Assembly (NCBI RefSeq): GCF_964204645.1
Contig: NC_134034.1
Coordinates: forward strand, 5,451,414 to 5,515,413
Source of the DNA: Tubulanus polymorphus
Lineage: Eukaryota; Nemertea; Palaeonemertea; Tubulaniformes; Tubulanidae
Reading direction: 5' to 3'
Length of the DNA: 64,000 nt
Positions 32,868-44,891 of this stretch are shown piece by piece (the stretch's first letter is position 1; each line of letters begins with the position of its first letter). Position numbers and translations under genes: made by a program. Under the pieces are notes generated by a model that worked only from the letters and a program-made list of their open reading frames with translations, made no database searches and had not been told where the DNA came from.

Positions 32868-33223
32868 TTAATCCATCAATATTAATTTAGATTTATTTTC
32901 AATGATTTTAACATTTGATCTATTTTCTGGTATAATAGGTTTATCGTCATCATTATTGTTATTAAATTTAGATTTATATATTACACCGGATAATATTATA
33001 ACTGTTACTAATCCAATTGTAATATATAATGTATTATTACTTCCAGCATTAGAAGAATCAGATGGATTATCATTCGAATCAATAACAGATAATTTCTGTG
33101 ACTCATTTATAACAGTTAATTTCTTTTTCTTAGCTCTTTTCAATTCTGAAGATCTTTTACCCAATTCCCTTGCCCATTTAATTTCTTTTCGGATCTAGGT
33201 TTCTTCTTAATATCATCCCTCAT
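32868..33223 (-). pseudogene. Single-TM Polinton protein, frameshifted near its start
   Basis: ATG at 33223 (RDDIKKKPRSEKK) shifts frame near 33165. The remaining 98 codons have a basic helix (LKRAKKKKLTVIN), a Ser/Asn linker, a TM (ITIGLVTVIILSGVIY) and a polar tail. Directly upstream of the integrase. Confidence 0.55.
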
Positions 33224-33338
33224 TTATTTTACTTAATTTTTGTTCTGATTCAATATCTTCTGATTTATTTTTATCTTTACATACTATAGGTTTAATGTTA
33301 GAAAATGTTATAACTCCAGTAAAATAAATCAATGTCAT
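33213..33338 (-). CDS. 41-residue hypothetical Polinton protein
   Basis: Starts TLIYFTGVITFSNIK and overlaps the next gene by 11 bases. In-frame codons upstream (TIRELGEI) suggest it is the tail of a longer gene cut off by the insertion at about 33365. Confidence 0.35.
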   Translation of the reverse strand: MTLIYFTGVITFSNIKPIVCKDKNKSEDIESEQKLSKINEG

Positions 33339-33369
33339 TATTTCTCCTAATTCACGAATTGTTGTGAAA

Positions 33370-35794
33370 ATGAAGATATCTTAAATTTCAAACGTATGTT
33401 TTGTGAACTTAGGTCAGAAATCGAGGTGCTGAACGAAAGATGGACAGATCATTTGAAAAATCTAATTCAAGCAAACATGACAGCAAAATTCTGGTTAATG
33501 TACATGGATATGGTACACATTCTATTGCGATACATCAAGGCTGAGCGTTCAGGGGCATGGGTAGCACATCTCACGGAAGTCGAGAGAATGATCCCATACA
33601 CTATCGCTGTGGGACATTCCAACTATGCATCAGCATTATCACATTATATTGACGATATGAGAAAACTTCCAACAAAATTCCCTGAAGTTTACCGACAATT
33701 TATCAATGGAAATTAAATTTCACAGTCCATCACACCACAAACAAATGTAATGGAGTTTGGACAGACCTGGGTCTGGAACAGTCAATCAACCGCCATGGAA
33801 AGAATCACCTGTTCAAAGGCTTAACAACAAAACCAGTTACCTAAGAGAAATATGTCCAGTCTGACCCATTCCTGGCAAAGGTATCGAATTGTCTCAAGTC
33901 AATGCTCAAAATTAACACCAACATATCTAAAAATCATCATGCCGACACAAAAAAGCAGACTGGAAAAGATAACAATGCTGTCAAAAAGATAATTTCTTCC
34001 TTCAAATCCCAATTCATCAACCCATTTCAGACTACAGACCAAAGCAACATCATCAACATCAGTTCTGGGGAGGTTCTGTTATCCTCCGATTTGGCAAATG
34101 CGCGAGACATTGGTATATCTTCTCTCAAGTCCGCGTAAAACAAAAACCTCATGGCCATCAAGACTCCTGCACTTATGACATTCTCCAACTCAAATAAAGT
34201 GTCTAAGGTGAGCAAGGAGAAAAAACTAGTCAACATATACCAGGATGAAAGTCTCGACACACGTGCATTATGCTTCATGCCCGAAGAGGAAAGTAGCACA
34301 GCATTAACACATGAGTGGACAGACTTCCCATCATCACTCTTTGAAAAAAATGAGAATGGTATACAAATGAAAAAAGGCAATAAAAGTGACTTTACGAAGA
34401 AACTACTTCATGACCTGCCAACATATGAGAGCCTTCCACCTGGTAACAACCAAGCAACCACGTATATAATTGATGCCATGGCACTTATCCACCAGTACGA
34501 AAAATTAAGCGCACCGGATTTTAAAAGTATGGCCGAATCATTGATGAGAAAATTGTTCGTAATCATGCCAAAAAACTGCAAGCAAATACATCTAGTAGGC
34601 GACCGATATGATTTTGGAGAGAGAATTTTGAAAGAAGCAGAGAGAGACAGAAGAAAGAAAGGAAAAACTTGTAAAGAATACTGTGTGCGAGACAACCTAA
34701 AGATACGAGACTGGAAAGTGTTCTTGAGTGTGGATAGAAATAAAGCTAACTTGTTGGACTACATCGCAGAATACATTATCAGAAGTCACGATGTAATCCC
34801 TGTTGGGATAGTATTATATATGATACAACCTTGGCCGCAACAAAACACAGCGTCGAAGAGCCAATAGCTTTCCAATGCAAGGGCCACGAAGAGGCAGATA
34901 CCAGGATTTTTGCTCATCTCCGGTATTCGACTGAGACGCTGAAAGTCAATCGAGCAGTAATAAGAGCCACGGATACCGATATAATAATGCTGGCCCTGTA
35001 CAACAAGACCAAATTGGACATTGGTGAGCTGTGGGTTGAAAAGCCGCTAGCTAATAATTTCCTCCCCATCCATGAGTATGTCAACCATCTCTGTATGAAT
35101 GAAATCGATCCCCATAATGCAATGGTTACCGCTAGCTAATAATTTCCTCCCCATCCATGAGTATGTCAACCATCTCTGTATGAATGAAATCGATCCCCAT
35201 AATGCAATGGTTACGTTACTTAGCACGTACGTTTTGACAGGATGTGACAGTGTCAGTTACCCGTTTCGAAAGGGGAAGTGTCGATCAGCAAGTGTAGCTA
35301 TAAAACTTATTGGTAAATTGTCACATCTGGTTCACTACATGGCAAATAAAGACCATAGCCCAACTGATGAGATTTTCGCCGAAGCTGTTTCTATCTTTGT
35401 GTCGTTGTATGGTAAATCTACAGAACATTTTAAATCATTAGATACTTTGCGTCAGCATCTTTTTGCTTCGAAATCGTCAGATCTACGTTGTTTACCACCA
35501 ACCGAAGATTCATTCAGGCAACACACGTTGCGATCACTTTATCAGCTACTGCTTTACAGGGAATCAGTAGAATATCAACCTATCATCCCAAATCCGACAC
35601 TCTTTGGTTGGAAAGTTACCGATACTGGCACGATGGCACCGGTGTTAATGACAAAGACGGCAAAACCAGTGACAACGTCTCGCAAAGTCTGTAAATGTAC
35701 TGTAAGCATGTGCACAAAAAACTGTTCTTGTGCTCGGGCTAATATACCGTGTACAGTCGGATGTTTCTGTTACGGGTCGGAATGTCGTCGTTAA
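33370..35794 (+). pseudogene. Inserted gene with PIN/FEN1-like core and tesmin-type CXC domain, broken
   Basis: Less AT-rich than the surrounding Polinton and on the opposite strand from its neighbours. Pieces in order: an N-terminal block (TAKFWLMYMDMVHILLRYIKAERSG ending VYRQFINGN, quoted in part), a degenerate stretch 33717-34150, a nuclease-like region (TYIIDAMALIHQY ... GDRYDFGERI; GHEEADTRIFAHL; RATDTDIIMLAL), a helical region, and a C-terminal CXC domain (CKCTVSMCTKNCSCARANIPC). This arrangement belongs to a family that is multicopy in many marine invertebrates. An 85-bp tandem duplication and other frame breaks show it is dead here. Confidence 0.6.
35046..35215 (+). repeat. 85-bp tandem duplication inside the CXC gene
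   Basis: 35046-35130 is repeated as 35131-35215 almost perfectly, starting GCTAGCTAATAATTTCC. Because 85 is not a multiple of three the second copy is in another frame, which alone would kill the gene. Confidence 0.9.
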
Positions 35795-35898
35795 TGTTGC
35801 AGCACATGCCAGGAGTTTTTGATAGCTCGACTCACTATTAGTTTTATTTTTCACCAAATTTGGTGGTTACCGAATAGAACAAATTAATAATTAATGTA

Positions 35899-36073
35899 GA
35901 GTGAACCCCCAATATACCGCCCTCCCATTTACCGCAACCCCGCCTACCGCCAGGTTTTCTAAATGTACATCTCAAAACAAACACATAGTAAAACACCCCT
36001 AATGTACCGCCATACTCTCTATACCGCCAAAATCGTTCTGCACCGATGTGGGCGGAATATCGGGGGTTGACTG
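35899..36073. mobile_element. Pogo/Tc1-mariner-like MITE, 175 bp
   Basis: Termini GAGTGAACCCCCAATATACC and the complement of CAGTCAACCCCCGATATTCC, flanked by TA on both sides (35897-35898, 36074-36075). TA duplication and CAGT-AACCCC termini fit the pogo branch. No coding capacity. Confidence 0.7.
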
Positions 36074-36075
36074 TA

Positions 36076-36766
36076 TTGCAAATGAGAATCTTATGACAAT
36101 TCTACCGAGTTGAGTGGATTACCGGGACCGGTTTACTGTATATTATAACTGATATTTCAAGGAGATACTGACGTTTGCGTGAATCACTGGAAAAACCAAC
36201 AATGGTCGTATTTTTGGTGATGTGCTACATTCACGCTTCTCCAACTTTAAAACATCACTGTGTCCAAAGTGTTTAAGATAATCATCAAGGAATGATATAA
36301 ATGTGAAGCATTTAATTCCGCAATAATGATTAATGTCTAAAATTACGATTTAGAATTTTTGGAACCGAGCTTTAATACAAAATCCATGAGGTGGTGCCTC
36401 GAAAAAAACGTAAAATTTTCTCAAATTGGATGAAACTTTTTGATTTTGTCGCAGACTTGTACGTAATTTCGTGATATGAATATATGAAATGAAAGCCCTG
36501 ATAAATCTAAATAAAATGAAAAGAGAATTACTTCCATACCTATAAAACTCTTTGTTTTATTCGCAGATTAGTAAATGATGCAATTTTAGTTCCCTCGGCT
36601 GACAATAGGGGGCGTTAAACCATTTTCGCACCACCTGTTACCATGGAAACGACCATCACCAGAACCGTACATGACCCCCCTATCACAAAATAACAATATC
36701 CCAAGCAGAGCAAATGTGTCAATGAGAATCTCTTATTTTGCAAGATAGGATCTGGCTGCTCCTCTA
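36076..36766. other. Remainder of the inserted non-Polinton block
   Basis: No gene seen. Composition is less AT-rich than the Polinton, which resumes at about 36760. Confidence 0.4.
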
Positions 36767-36994
36767 CTAATTATCTAATTCTTGAAAAGTTATAATTTTG
36801 CCAATAAACTCATTACATTCACCACTAGCAATTAATAATTCTAGATGGTGCTTACATGTTAAATAGTATTCAAAATCAATATTATTATCAACTTGAGCAC
36901 AATTAGAAACAACTATATCTTTATTATCTGTAATACCTAAATCCTCAATTGTCTTTTCAATATCGGTATTATTCTTATTAGATTTCTTTGACAT
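36767..36994 (-). CDS. 75-residue hypothetical Polinton protein
   Basis: Intact acidic/polar frame (SKKSNKNNTDIEKTIEDLG ... HHLELLIASGECNEF). Preceded on its strand by CTCTAATATAAATG, the signal seen before the structural genes. No family recognised. Confidence 0.45.
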   Translation of the reverse strand: MSKKSNKNNTDIEKTIEDLGITDNKDIVVSNCAQVDNNIDFEYYLTCKHHLELLIASGECNEFIGKIITFQELDN

Positions 36995-38334
36995 TTATAT
37001 TAGAGAAAAAGCGAAAAAGATATTATAAGTATTCTTCAAATGATACTATTTAGTTAAAGTTAAAGAATTTTAAATACTAGCTATTTGAAGTTATGTAATT
37101 TTTATTCAAATCTATTCAAAATAAAGAATAAGAATAATAAATAAGAATAATAAAGAATCGGTAAAATAAAAATAAAGTATTCTCCTTTTGAAAAGAAATA
37201 ATAGATTTTGAATAAAAATATAATAGAATTTAATATCTATTTGAAGATATGTAATTCTTATTCAAATTTTATCCAATCTATTTTAATCTAGCGTCAATTA
37301 GAATTGCAAAAGAAAATATTAAAAATATAATAGAATTCACTTTATAGTTGAAGTAATTGTTTTTTAAAATACTTTTTATTTAAATTAGGATTCAATATCT
37401 CACTACTATTGTCTATCTATTAGGAGCGGTAAATATAACTGTCCAGATAAGTCATTTCGGATCCTCGATAATAAATCCTCAACTGAAAATCTATTCAACG
37501 AAACACCGGGTGTAATTACTATTTCATAAACACATATATTTATTATGCAAATTGTAGCGATCGAAGATAGAACAATGGAGAACAATAGAAAAGCGGTCCT
37601 AGAAGACCGCTTTTGCTCAGTGCGCATGCGTCAATTATATAATTTATTCTGTAAACTACAACATTCAAACATAGAACTGTAAACAATCAATACAGAATAG
37701 CCGTCACCATTAATAACGACCGAACGACTAATGTACGCGCCACTGCAATTCCGGCATATATGATACAGCATGATGAAACAGCTTCAGTTTCTTGTTATGA
37801 ATATCCATAATTTCTGATTCAAAATCCATCCATCTTCACCTTCTTGATTCAATGGTCTTCATTTTGTTATCTAAAAGATATCTAGCGTAGAAAATAATTA
37901 ACTTGAAGTTGAACCAGGTTTACGCTTAAAATTTAACACAAGTCAAAAAATAGCTTGTGAGTTTAGAAAGTGTCTCCTATCTCACTTTATTACAGCTCGG
38001 AGTATTCCAAAGTCACAGAGCTGTTGTTAAATATATATCAATGCAAATAACCCCTTTCGGGTGTCTCATACTCACAGCGTTGTTGTGAAAATGAATTATT
38101 GTACTTAAATATGTTTAAAGTACCCCCCTGTCCCCACTTTCATAATAACTACAAACAACGGTACTTACATTTTGATTTAGAACTGTATACTGTGTTTCGA
38201 GAGAGAATATCCTATGCTATGAAGTTAATTAATTCCTTACAAATGAAAACAATCATGCGACAGATGTTTTGTAATCAACTATATACATACAGAGCTCAAA
38301 TAGAGTTGCCGGTTTTCTAACCACTGATTAAAAC
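36995..38334. other. Spacer with short hairpin at 37589-37614
   Basis: First 400 bases are extremely AT-rich with AATAAGAATAATAAAG runs. A perfect hairpin AAAAGCGGTC-CTAGAA-GACCGCTTTT lies at 37589-37614. 37.4-38.3 kb is closer to host composition and may be another small insertion. No gene supported. Confidence 0.45.
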
Positions 38335-39016
38335 CTAAGAATGCGGTTGATTCTGCGAGCTACTATTCCATAATTCAACAAATGTCTTTGCTTTAACCAG
38401 TTGATCTAAATATAACTGTAAATATAGTTTGTTAGATTTAATTATATTTTCCTTCTTTTCTAAAGGTCTTAAGTTTTTCCAGCTCCAGATTAATTTCTGA
38501 TTGTGTTCATCATTCATGTTAAATTTAGAAATCGGCAACACATGATCAATGGTGTAATATTCACCATAATTGTTCATATTCATTTCATCATTGAACTGAT
38601 ATATTATCCATGATTTAAAGAATACATCTGTAGAACCCAATAAATTAGAAAAGAAAGTGTGTACGAGTTTTTGTCTTTACTGAATAATTGTGTTAATCTT
38701 TCACCTAGACATTTTCTCATTTTGAAATTAAAATCTGTTTTATACCTTTCGTTTTGATATTCATTAAAATGTTCACGATTATTAGCCAACGTCAATTTTT
38801 TTCATTAAATTTTTCTGGATTATTCACTTGATATTGTTTATTATATAGTTTACTACAAGTTTTACAGTTACTTTGCTTATCATCTTAAGAATATTTATCT
38901 TTATAATATTCTGAAGATTGTTTATCAAATTCACACTTAGAACATTTCTTATAGTATATTTTTACAACACCATTATTATTGTTTATATTTATAGTTTGTG
39001 CTGGTGTACTTTCCAT
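38335..39016 (-). pseudogene. HNH-type nuclease of the Polinton, broken
   Basis: ATG at 39016, 20 nt downstream of an AAAATTGATT-type motif (39037-39048). The N-terminal half has Cys pairs (KKCSKCEF, NCKTC) interrupted by stops. The C-terminal half has YYTIDHVLPISKFN and NLRPLEKKENIIKSNK, the DH...N pattern of HNH endonucleases. It sits directly beyond the truncated polymerase gene; a recombination or packaging nuclease role is plausible. Confidence 0.6.
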
Positions 39017-39304
39017 TCATAAAACATATTTTAATTAAAATTGATTAACATGCTAGAATTCTTTTCATAATCTCATTCTCTTTTGACTCCTCTGAAGTCT
39101 TACCATAGAATGCATTATTCATTAACTTGAAAAAATCTTTCTCGAAATCAGTTTTAGCTTTAGTTCTCTGTTTGGTGTTAAAATCTATATATTTTTCTAA
39201 CCATTTAGATTGACTGAATGAAATATATCTATGTACTTTTTTAGGATCATTCCTCGATTCAAATAAAACTTCAACATTCTATAATGTACTATATGACTAT
39301 ATTT

Positions 39305-41523
39305 CACGATAGGTAGAACACAATATCTGTGTTGACGCGATGAGGAGAGAATCCCACAATGATAATAAAAAGTCCGAAAATGAAACTTCGAGATAGTAGT
39401 TTATTTCAACGTTTCGACTATATCCTAACATCCTAATTCTAAGGCTGATAAAGGTGGCAAGATTGTGATTTTAGATCTGGATAATTATAATGTTAAAATG
39501 CAATCTCTCTTGGATAATCCTGGTGTTTATAAGAAACTTAAGTCGAATCCTCTTCCTCGTATGCAAGCTTATTTCAACAGAAGTCTTTCGGATATTATTA
39601 AACGTTTCCCCTCCGCTAAAGAAACTCTGAATAAGTTCCATTCACGTCTTCCCTCTTTACCATATATCTATGGATTGCCTAAAATTCATAAAGATAATGT
39701 TCCACTGCGCCCTATAGTCTCCAATTGTAATTCTCCTACATACCGGTTATCTAAATTTCTCGCGAAACAGTTATCTCCGGTGCTCGGTTCGTTCTCTCCG
39801 TCGCACCTTCGCCATAATCAACACTTACTTGAACGTATTAAGAATATTATCCCTGGCAATGACAAATTTATATCATTTAATGTTACTTCCCTTTTTACCA
39901 ATGTTCCTCTTGGACCTACTCTTGATTTCTTAAAACGCAGATTACCATCACTTAACATTAACTTCGGCATTCCTACGGATTGTATCATCGACCTTATCTC
40001 TATTTGTACGACGGACTCCTTTTTTGAATTCAACAATTGTTTTTACGAACAGACATTCGGTATCGCTATGGGAAATCCTCTTAGTCCTATTCTAGCTAAT
40101 TTAATCCTAGAACATGTTGAATCTGAAATATTGCCTCTTTACACTGATATTCACTCTAAAATCTGGCTCAGATATGTTGACGATGTTCTGGCTTTGGTTC
40201 CCTTTGACTTCAATGTTGATAACTTTCTTATATATTTAAACTCCCTTTACCCGTCTCTGGCTTTTACGTATGAATGGGAATCTAATAGTAAAATACCTTT
40301 TCTGGATGTTTTGATTTTTAACTGTGGATCCTTTTTGAAATTCGCGGTTTATAGGAAACCTACCAACGCTGAATCCTACCTCCATTACTTCTCTTTTACT
40401 TCTCCGGATATTAAACTCGGTTTAGCTCAAGGATTATTTCTTCGCGCCTTGAGAATTTGCGACCCCTCATTTCTACCCGATGAAATTCACCATATTAACC
40501 AATCTCTCAAAAAACTTGCCTACCCCGATTTCCTATTGAAAAAAGCTCTACTTAAAGCTCGTACTACGCATTTTAGAAATAACAACCTTAGAACTCCTAC
40601 GTTGGCTACCGATAAACAGCCTATCATTGTACCGTATGTACCTTTCCTCGAGAATTCTAAAGTTTCTCTTCGGTCACTAAATAAACAACTTATCTTTAAA
40701 TACAATAATAAACTTAGTAACATATTGATTAACAACAAACCGAAAACCGAATCCCTAAACTGTGGAATTTATAAAATACCTTGTAAAGTTTGCGACAAAG
40801 TATATATAGGAGAAACAGGTCGGAATCTTAATCAACGCATAAAAGAGCATAAATTATATGTAAAAAACTTTAAACCTGAAAGCGGAGTTGCTAGTCATGT
40901 TTTTCAGACTTCACACAATTTTGATTTTGCTAATGCTGAATTAGTTTACCCTTGCAGCGATAAAACTAGAAGACATATTTTGGAATCTGCATTAATTATT
41001 GAAAATTCGAACAACGTTGTAAACCTTAACAATGGTTTTTCACCCCATAATAAACTTATATCAAAATTCCTCTGTAAACTGGTTAAACTCAACACTTGAT
41101 TTCCCCTTTGATTATTTGTTATTTGTTCTCGCATCAATTTCGTCTCTGACTTAACTTGTATTTACCTTTGTTTTAATTTAAGTGCCCCTTAGTTTGTCTT
41201 TCTTTTTACTACTGACTTTAAGTTTCATTTATATTTATACTCACTATTGTTGTTTATAATCACCCCTTAGTTTGCTTCCCTTTAATCTATTTTAGCGTGT
41301 AACTGTTTCTACGTTAATTTTCCTTTAGTTTGTATCATCTCTGATTACTTGAATTAGTCTCTTTGTCTCTGGATTGTATATATATCTCATAATTTCTGTA
41401 GTATCTCATTATTCCTATTAGGATATATTAGGACTATTAGGATATAGTCGAAACGTTGAAATAAACTACTATCTCGAAGTTTCATTTTCGGACTTTTTAT
41501 TATCATTGTGGGATTCTCTCCTC
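39305..41523 (+). mobile_element. Penelope-like retroelement with 12-bp target duplication
   Basis: ATGACTATATTT at 39293-39304 and 41524-41535 flanks it; comparison with polymerase A confirms the empty site. Left 39341-39433 and right 41430-41523 are inverted copies (TGAGGAGAGAATCCCACAAT inwards), with about 36 extra bases (39305-39340) outside the left repeat, as described for Penelope elements. The ORF begins immediately at the left repeat, so the copy is 5'-truncated. Confidence 0.85.
39435..41099 (+). CDS. Penelope-like RT with GIY-YIG endonuclease, N-terminus truncated
   Basis: Open frame of about 550 codons entering from the left repeat without an ATG; first residues are SKADKGGKIVILDLD, the RT motif KADKG. 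RT core: PLRPIVSNCNSPTY, FISFNVTSLFTNVP (motif A), AMGNPLSPILANL (motif B), LRYVDDVLALV (motif C). The C-terminal GIY-YIG nuclease has CGIYKIPCKVC and VYIGETGRNLNQRIKEH. No internal stop, so the insertion is recent relative to its decayed Polinton host. Confidence 0.9.
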   Translation, partial: NSKADKGGKIVILDLDNYNVKMQSLLDNPGVYKKLKSNPLPRMQAYFNRSLSDIIKRFPSAKETLNKFHSRLPSLPYIYGLPKIHKDNVPLRPIVSNCNSPTYRLSKFLAKQLSPVLGSFSPSHLRHNQHLLERIKNIIPGNDKFISFNVTSLFTNVPLGPTLDFLKRRLPSLNINFGIPTDCIIDLISICTTDSFFEFNNCFYEQTFGIAMGNPLSPILANLILEHVESEILPLYTDIHSKIWLRYVDDVLALVPFDFNVDNFLIYLNSLYPSLAFTYEWESNSKIPFLDVLIFNCGSFLKFAVYRKPTNAESYLHYFSFTSPDIKLGLAQGLFLRALRICDPSFLPDEIHHINQSLKKLAYPDFLLKKALLKARTTHFRNNNLRTPTLATDKQPIIVPYVPFLENSKVSLRSLNKQLIFKYNNKLSNILINNKPKTESLNCGIYKIPCKVCDKVYIGETGRNLNQRIKEHKLYVKNFKPESGVASHVFQTSHNFDFANAELVYPCSDKTRRHILESALIIENSNNVVNLNNGFSPHNKLISKFLCKLVKLNT

Positions 41524-44521
41524 ATGACTATATTTATCTTCCCGAGTTACCATTAACTTTTCTGTATGAATATGATTTTCGGGTTTAATTCTTTTTTTGA
41601 TAATTTGATAATTATTCATGTGTTACAGTTTTGTGTTCGGGACAGTGTGCTAGATTTCTAGATTTAATTTTTTTATCTTCAGGATATTCTAAATCTACAA
41701 CAAAGAAGTAACCAGTATCTGAATCATCTGCAATATCTAGAATTCTTTTCTTCCAATCAAATTTATCATTATTTTCATGTTGTAAAACTTCAGTTATTTC
41801 AAATACTCCATAAGGTTGAGGTTCCATCATTGCCCAACCATATAGATTATTTGCATCTATATATAATAACTTATAACCAGGGTTATCATTTACATTGAAA
41901 TATCTATCGCCTAATACACCCGAAACTCCTCCTCTTATAGATTCTTCAAATAATAATAATTGATCTATATTTGTTTACAAATCCATTTTTATATCTGTAA
42001 ATTTCAAACCACAGTCCCAAGTTAAACCTGGACTAGAATAACAATGACATGGATCAATATTGAAATATTTTAGATTCACATCTCTAAACCTTTCAAATAT
42101 ATCAGTTAATAATAATACATCTGATTTTAGATATGAATCTACTAATTGTCCATGATTTTCTATTTTGAAATGATTCCAAATATTCAATGTTCTATTATAG
42201 AGTTCATCTTTAACATATTCATTTTTTAATTCATCATAGAATTGTTCTTTTAATACTTCAGTTATATTGAAATCATTATGCGATTTATAAAAACTATATG
42301 GAATTGCTCCTTTATATCTCATTAATTGAAAATCATCATTATTTGGATAGTGTTGCTTTAATATTTTTAATTCATCATCAACTAATGATTTTGATAAATT
42401 ATCTAATGAACTACTTAAAAATCTATATGAATCTATAAATCTTAGACACCCAAATTGGAAAGATATATAATTCTCAGATGTTTTAGCTTACATTTTAAAT
42501 TCATAAGTTGGTATTTTATCTTTTGGTCTATTTGAATTTAATCTTTCAAATTCATTATTGATTTCTTCTATTTTATGGCACAGTTGCTTGATAAATAAAT
42601 GAGCATCATACCCTGATAAATTATGAAATATAACCGGAACAAAATTGATTTTCTTAGCTTGGAAGTTACAATTCTCATGTGCTGCGCCTCTAAAATTTCC
42701 ACTCAAATGATCATGGTCTCTAACTTTTTTATCTTTTAGATTAAATATCTTTTCACAATAATAACATTTATCAGCAAACTCAAATTCTTCTTCATCTTCT
42801 TCTGTCATAATTATTTCTTTATTTGTATCTAATAGTTTACTAAATTTGATTTCATACTCAATTAATAAGTCACAAAAATGATTGATAACATTTTCATTTC
42901 TATAATTATAATATTCACTTTTAATCAGTTCTGGATAATCAGATTTAATATATAACCCGAAAGCTGCAGCACTTTGATGAATCTTTTTAATAGTATTTGT
43001 TATTAGAGGATCTGAATAATCAATTATATCATTTTCAGAATTTAATTTCTCTCTTTTATGATATATTTCTTTTCCTTCTTGATCAGTTAATTCCTTATTT
43101 AGTGATTCAAAATCACCATATATTACAAATTGTACTTTATTCTTGTAATCATATTTTTTAAATTCTAATATTTTATCCTTTTCATTTGGTAAAACTATTT
43201 TACAATAATCATGATTTTCACATAATTTTTTATGATTTAATAATGCACTTTCATTACTGAATTTATGTAAACATTCTCTACATAAATATATTTTACGAGT
43301 ATAATCATTTTCTGATTTGAAAAATAAATCAATTCTTTTAATCCACATATAATGTTTCTCATAATATAATATATCTATAACACCATTTGAATCATAATCT
43401 TTTGATTAAATCGAATACGTTTATCTTTAGATTATTTTCTCTTTCTATTTTTGGAAAATCTTTAATTCTAACTGGATAATTATCTATCTTATAATTATTT
43501 TCAAATTGTCTATAATTTGTTAATCTATAAATATGTTGATTATAATCTTCAACTGGATGTAAGCAACTTATTATTGTCCATAGAAAACATTTATCATCTT
43601 CATTTTGTACATTTATAACAGCATTAGTGTTAAATGGTAATTTGATATAACTTGATCCATTTATATTATCATCTTTATAATATGATAAATCATTTTCATC
43701 AATTGGTTTTGATTTAGTTAGCTTATTATATTTTGTATTGTACACATGTAAAGTCATAAATATTATTTCATCAAATATTAGACCAGATCCTTCAAAATAT
43801 TTTTTCTATTTTAGTTTTTATTTCATTATAACATTTTTCTAATTTATCATTTATATGCTGTTTTGAAATAATATGTTGTGAATGAGAATTTATATTATAT
43901 ATTGGTTTATCTTCAGATTTTAAAAATTAACTTTAGAAGATATACTAATTTTAGGATATTCTACGTCAGTAATTATTCTTATAATATTTTTCATATTTTC
44001 TAAATGTTTTTTATTTTCTTCTAATGGTTTACCTTTATGAAATTTAAACTCGATAGCTGCTGGACCAATATCACTTTTAAATGCTTCGGTTATTTCAATA
44101 TCTTTTTTATTATCTAATGAATTAATATAATTTCTAACATCTTCCATAAATGATTTCTTATTATTTAGAGTATCTTTTATTCTTTTAATGGTCTTCGGTT
44201 TATTATTATCATTATCAAAATAATCTTCACCTAAAATATCATTATTCATATTTCTAATATGACTTTTAGATTTTAAATGTTCTTTATAATATATTTTTTT
44301 ACTGAATGATTGATTACATGTATCACATTTGTATGTTTCTTTTTCATTCTTCAATTCGTCTAATTTAGTTTCTAATATATCATCTTTATATTCTATTTCA
44401 ATTTATTCTGTAAATGTGTTTTAGTTTTATTGTGTCTTGCTTTTTGAGATTTATCTATATCAATTTTACATGTTGAACAGCAGTACTTATTTGCTTCCAT
44501 TTTAATATCAAATTTTTTATT

Positions 44522-44533
44522 AAAATTGATTTT
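44522..44533 (-). promoter_or_regulatory. AAAATCAATTTT motif of polymerase B, D copy
   Basis: Exactly 21 nt before the polymerase ATG at 44500, as at 3703-3714. Confidence 0.55.
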
Positions 44534-44540
44534 ACATATT

Positions 44541-44891
44541 TTATTCGAAATCTATTTCATGGTGCCCTTTTTCATTCTTACCCTTATATATGAAATAGAA
44601 AACACCTGAACATAATTCTTTTAAATCTTCACTTGATAATCTATGAAATCTATCTGGTAAATATGTTCTGAATTCATTTCCTTTTAATCCTTCATATTCT
44701 AAGTGAATAACTAATTTATCTCCATATTTGTTAGAAACTGTATCAATATTTGTAATTAGAAATTTCTTATGAATTGTTAATTCTGTTAACTTCTTAAATT
44801 TATAGTCTACAGATTTAGCATTTGTGATATCTTTTATTCTATCTAGAAATGATTTTTTGTTCTCACTGTGTACTTGTTTACTACACTCCAT
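44541..44891 (-). CDS. Polinton small terminal protein, D copy
   Basis: 116 residues, intact, about 90% similar by eye to the 19472 ORF, with the same strand-rich pattern and ending IYKGKNEKGHHEIDFE. Located between polymerase B and the right terminal hairpin. Upstream motif at 44914-44925, 22 nt from the ATG. Confidence 0.65.
   Translation of the reverse strand: MECSKQVHSENKKSFLDRIKDITNAKSVDYKFKKLTELTIHKKFLITNIDTVSNKYGDKLVIHLEYEGLKGNEFRTYLPDRFHRLSSEDLKELCSGVFYFIYKGKNEKGHHEIDFE

Larger units (their letters stand above)
39095..44500 (-). pseudogene. Polinton D polymerase B, frameshifted, interrupted and truncated
   Basis: Second polymerase B copy, closely similar to 1-3681. The zinc-finger N-terminus is in 44500-43920, followed by further frames 43757-43392, 43348-42488, 42322-41975 and 41830-41612, so at least five frame breaks. 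A Penelope-like element is inserted at 39305-41523. The last part (39300-39095) ends at motif B (MNNAFYGKT), after which unrelated sequence begins, so motif C (the DTDS aspartates) is missing. It is therefore certainly inactive. Confidence 0.85.

Noticed and set aside
37589..37614. Rho-independent-type terminator
   Set aside because: The hairpin with T-run looks like one, but this is eukaryotic DNA and no gene ends there.
39305..39433. Hammerhead ribozyme in the Penelope-like inverted repeats
   Set aside because: Such ribozymes are known in Penelope-like elements and CGAAAC is present, but I found no CTGANGA core in the right position on either strand of either repeat.
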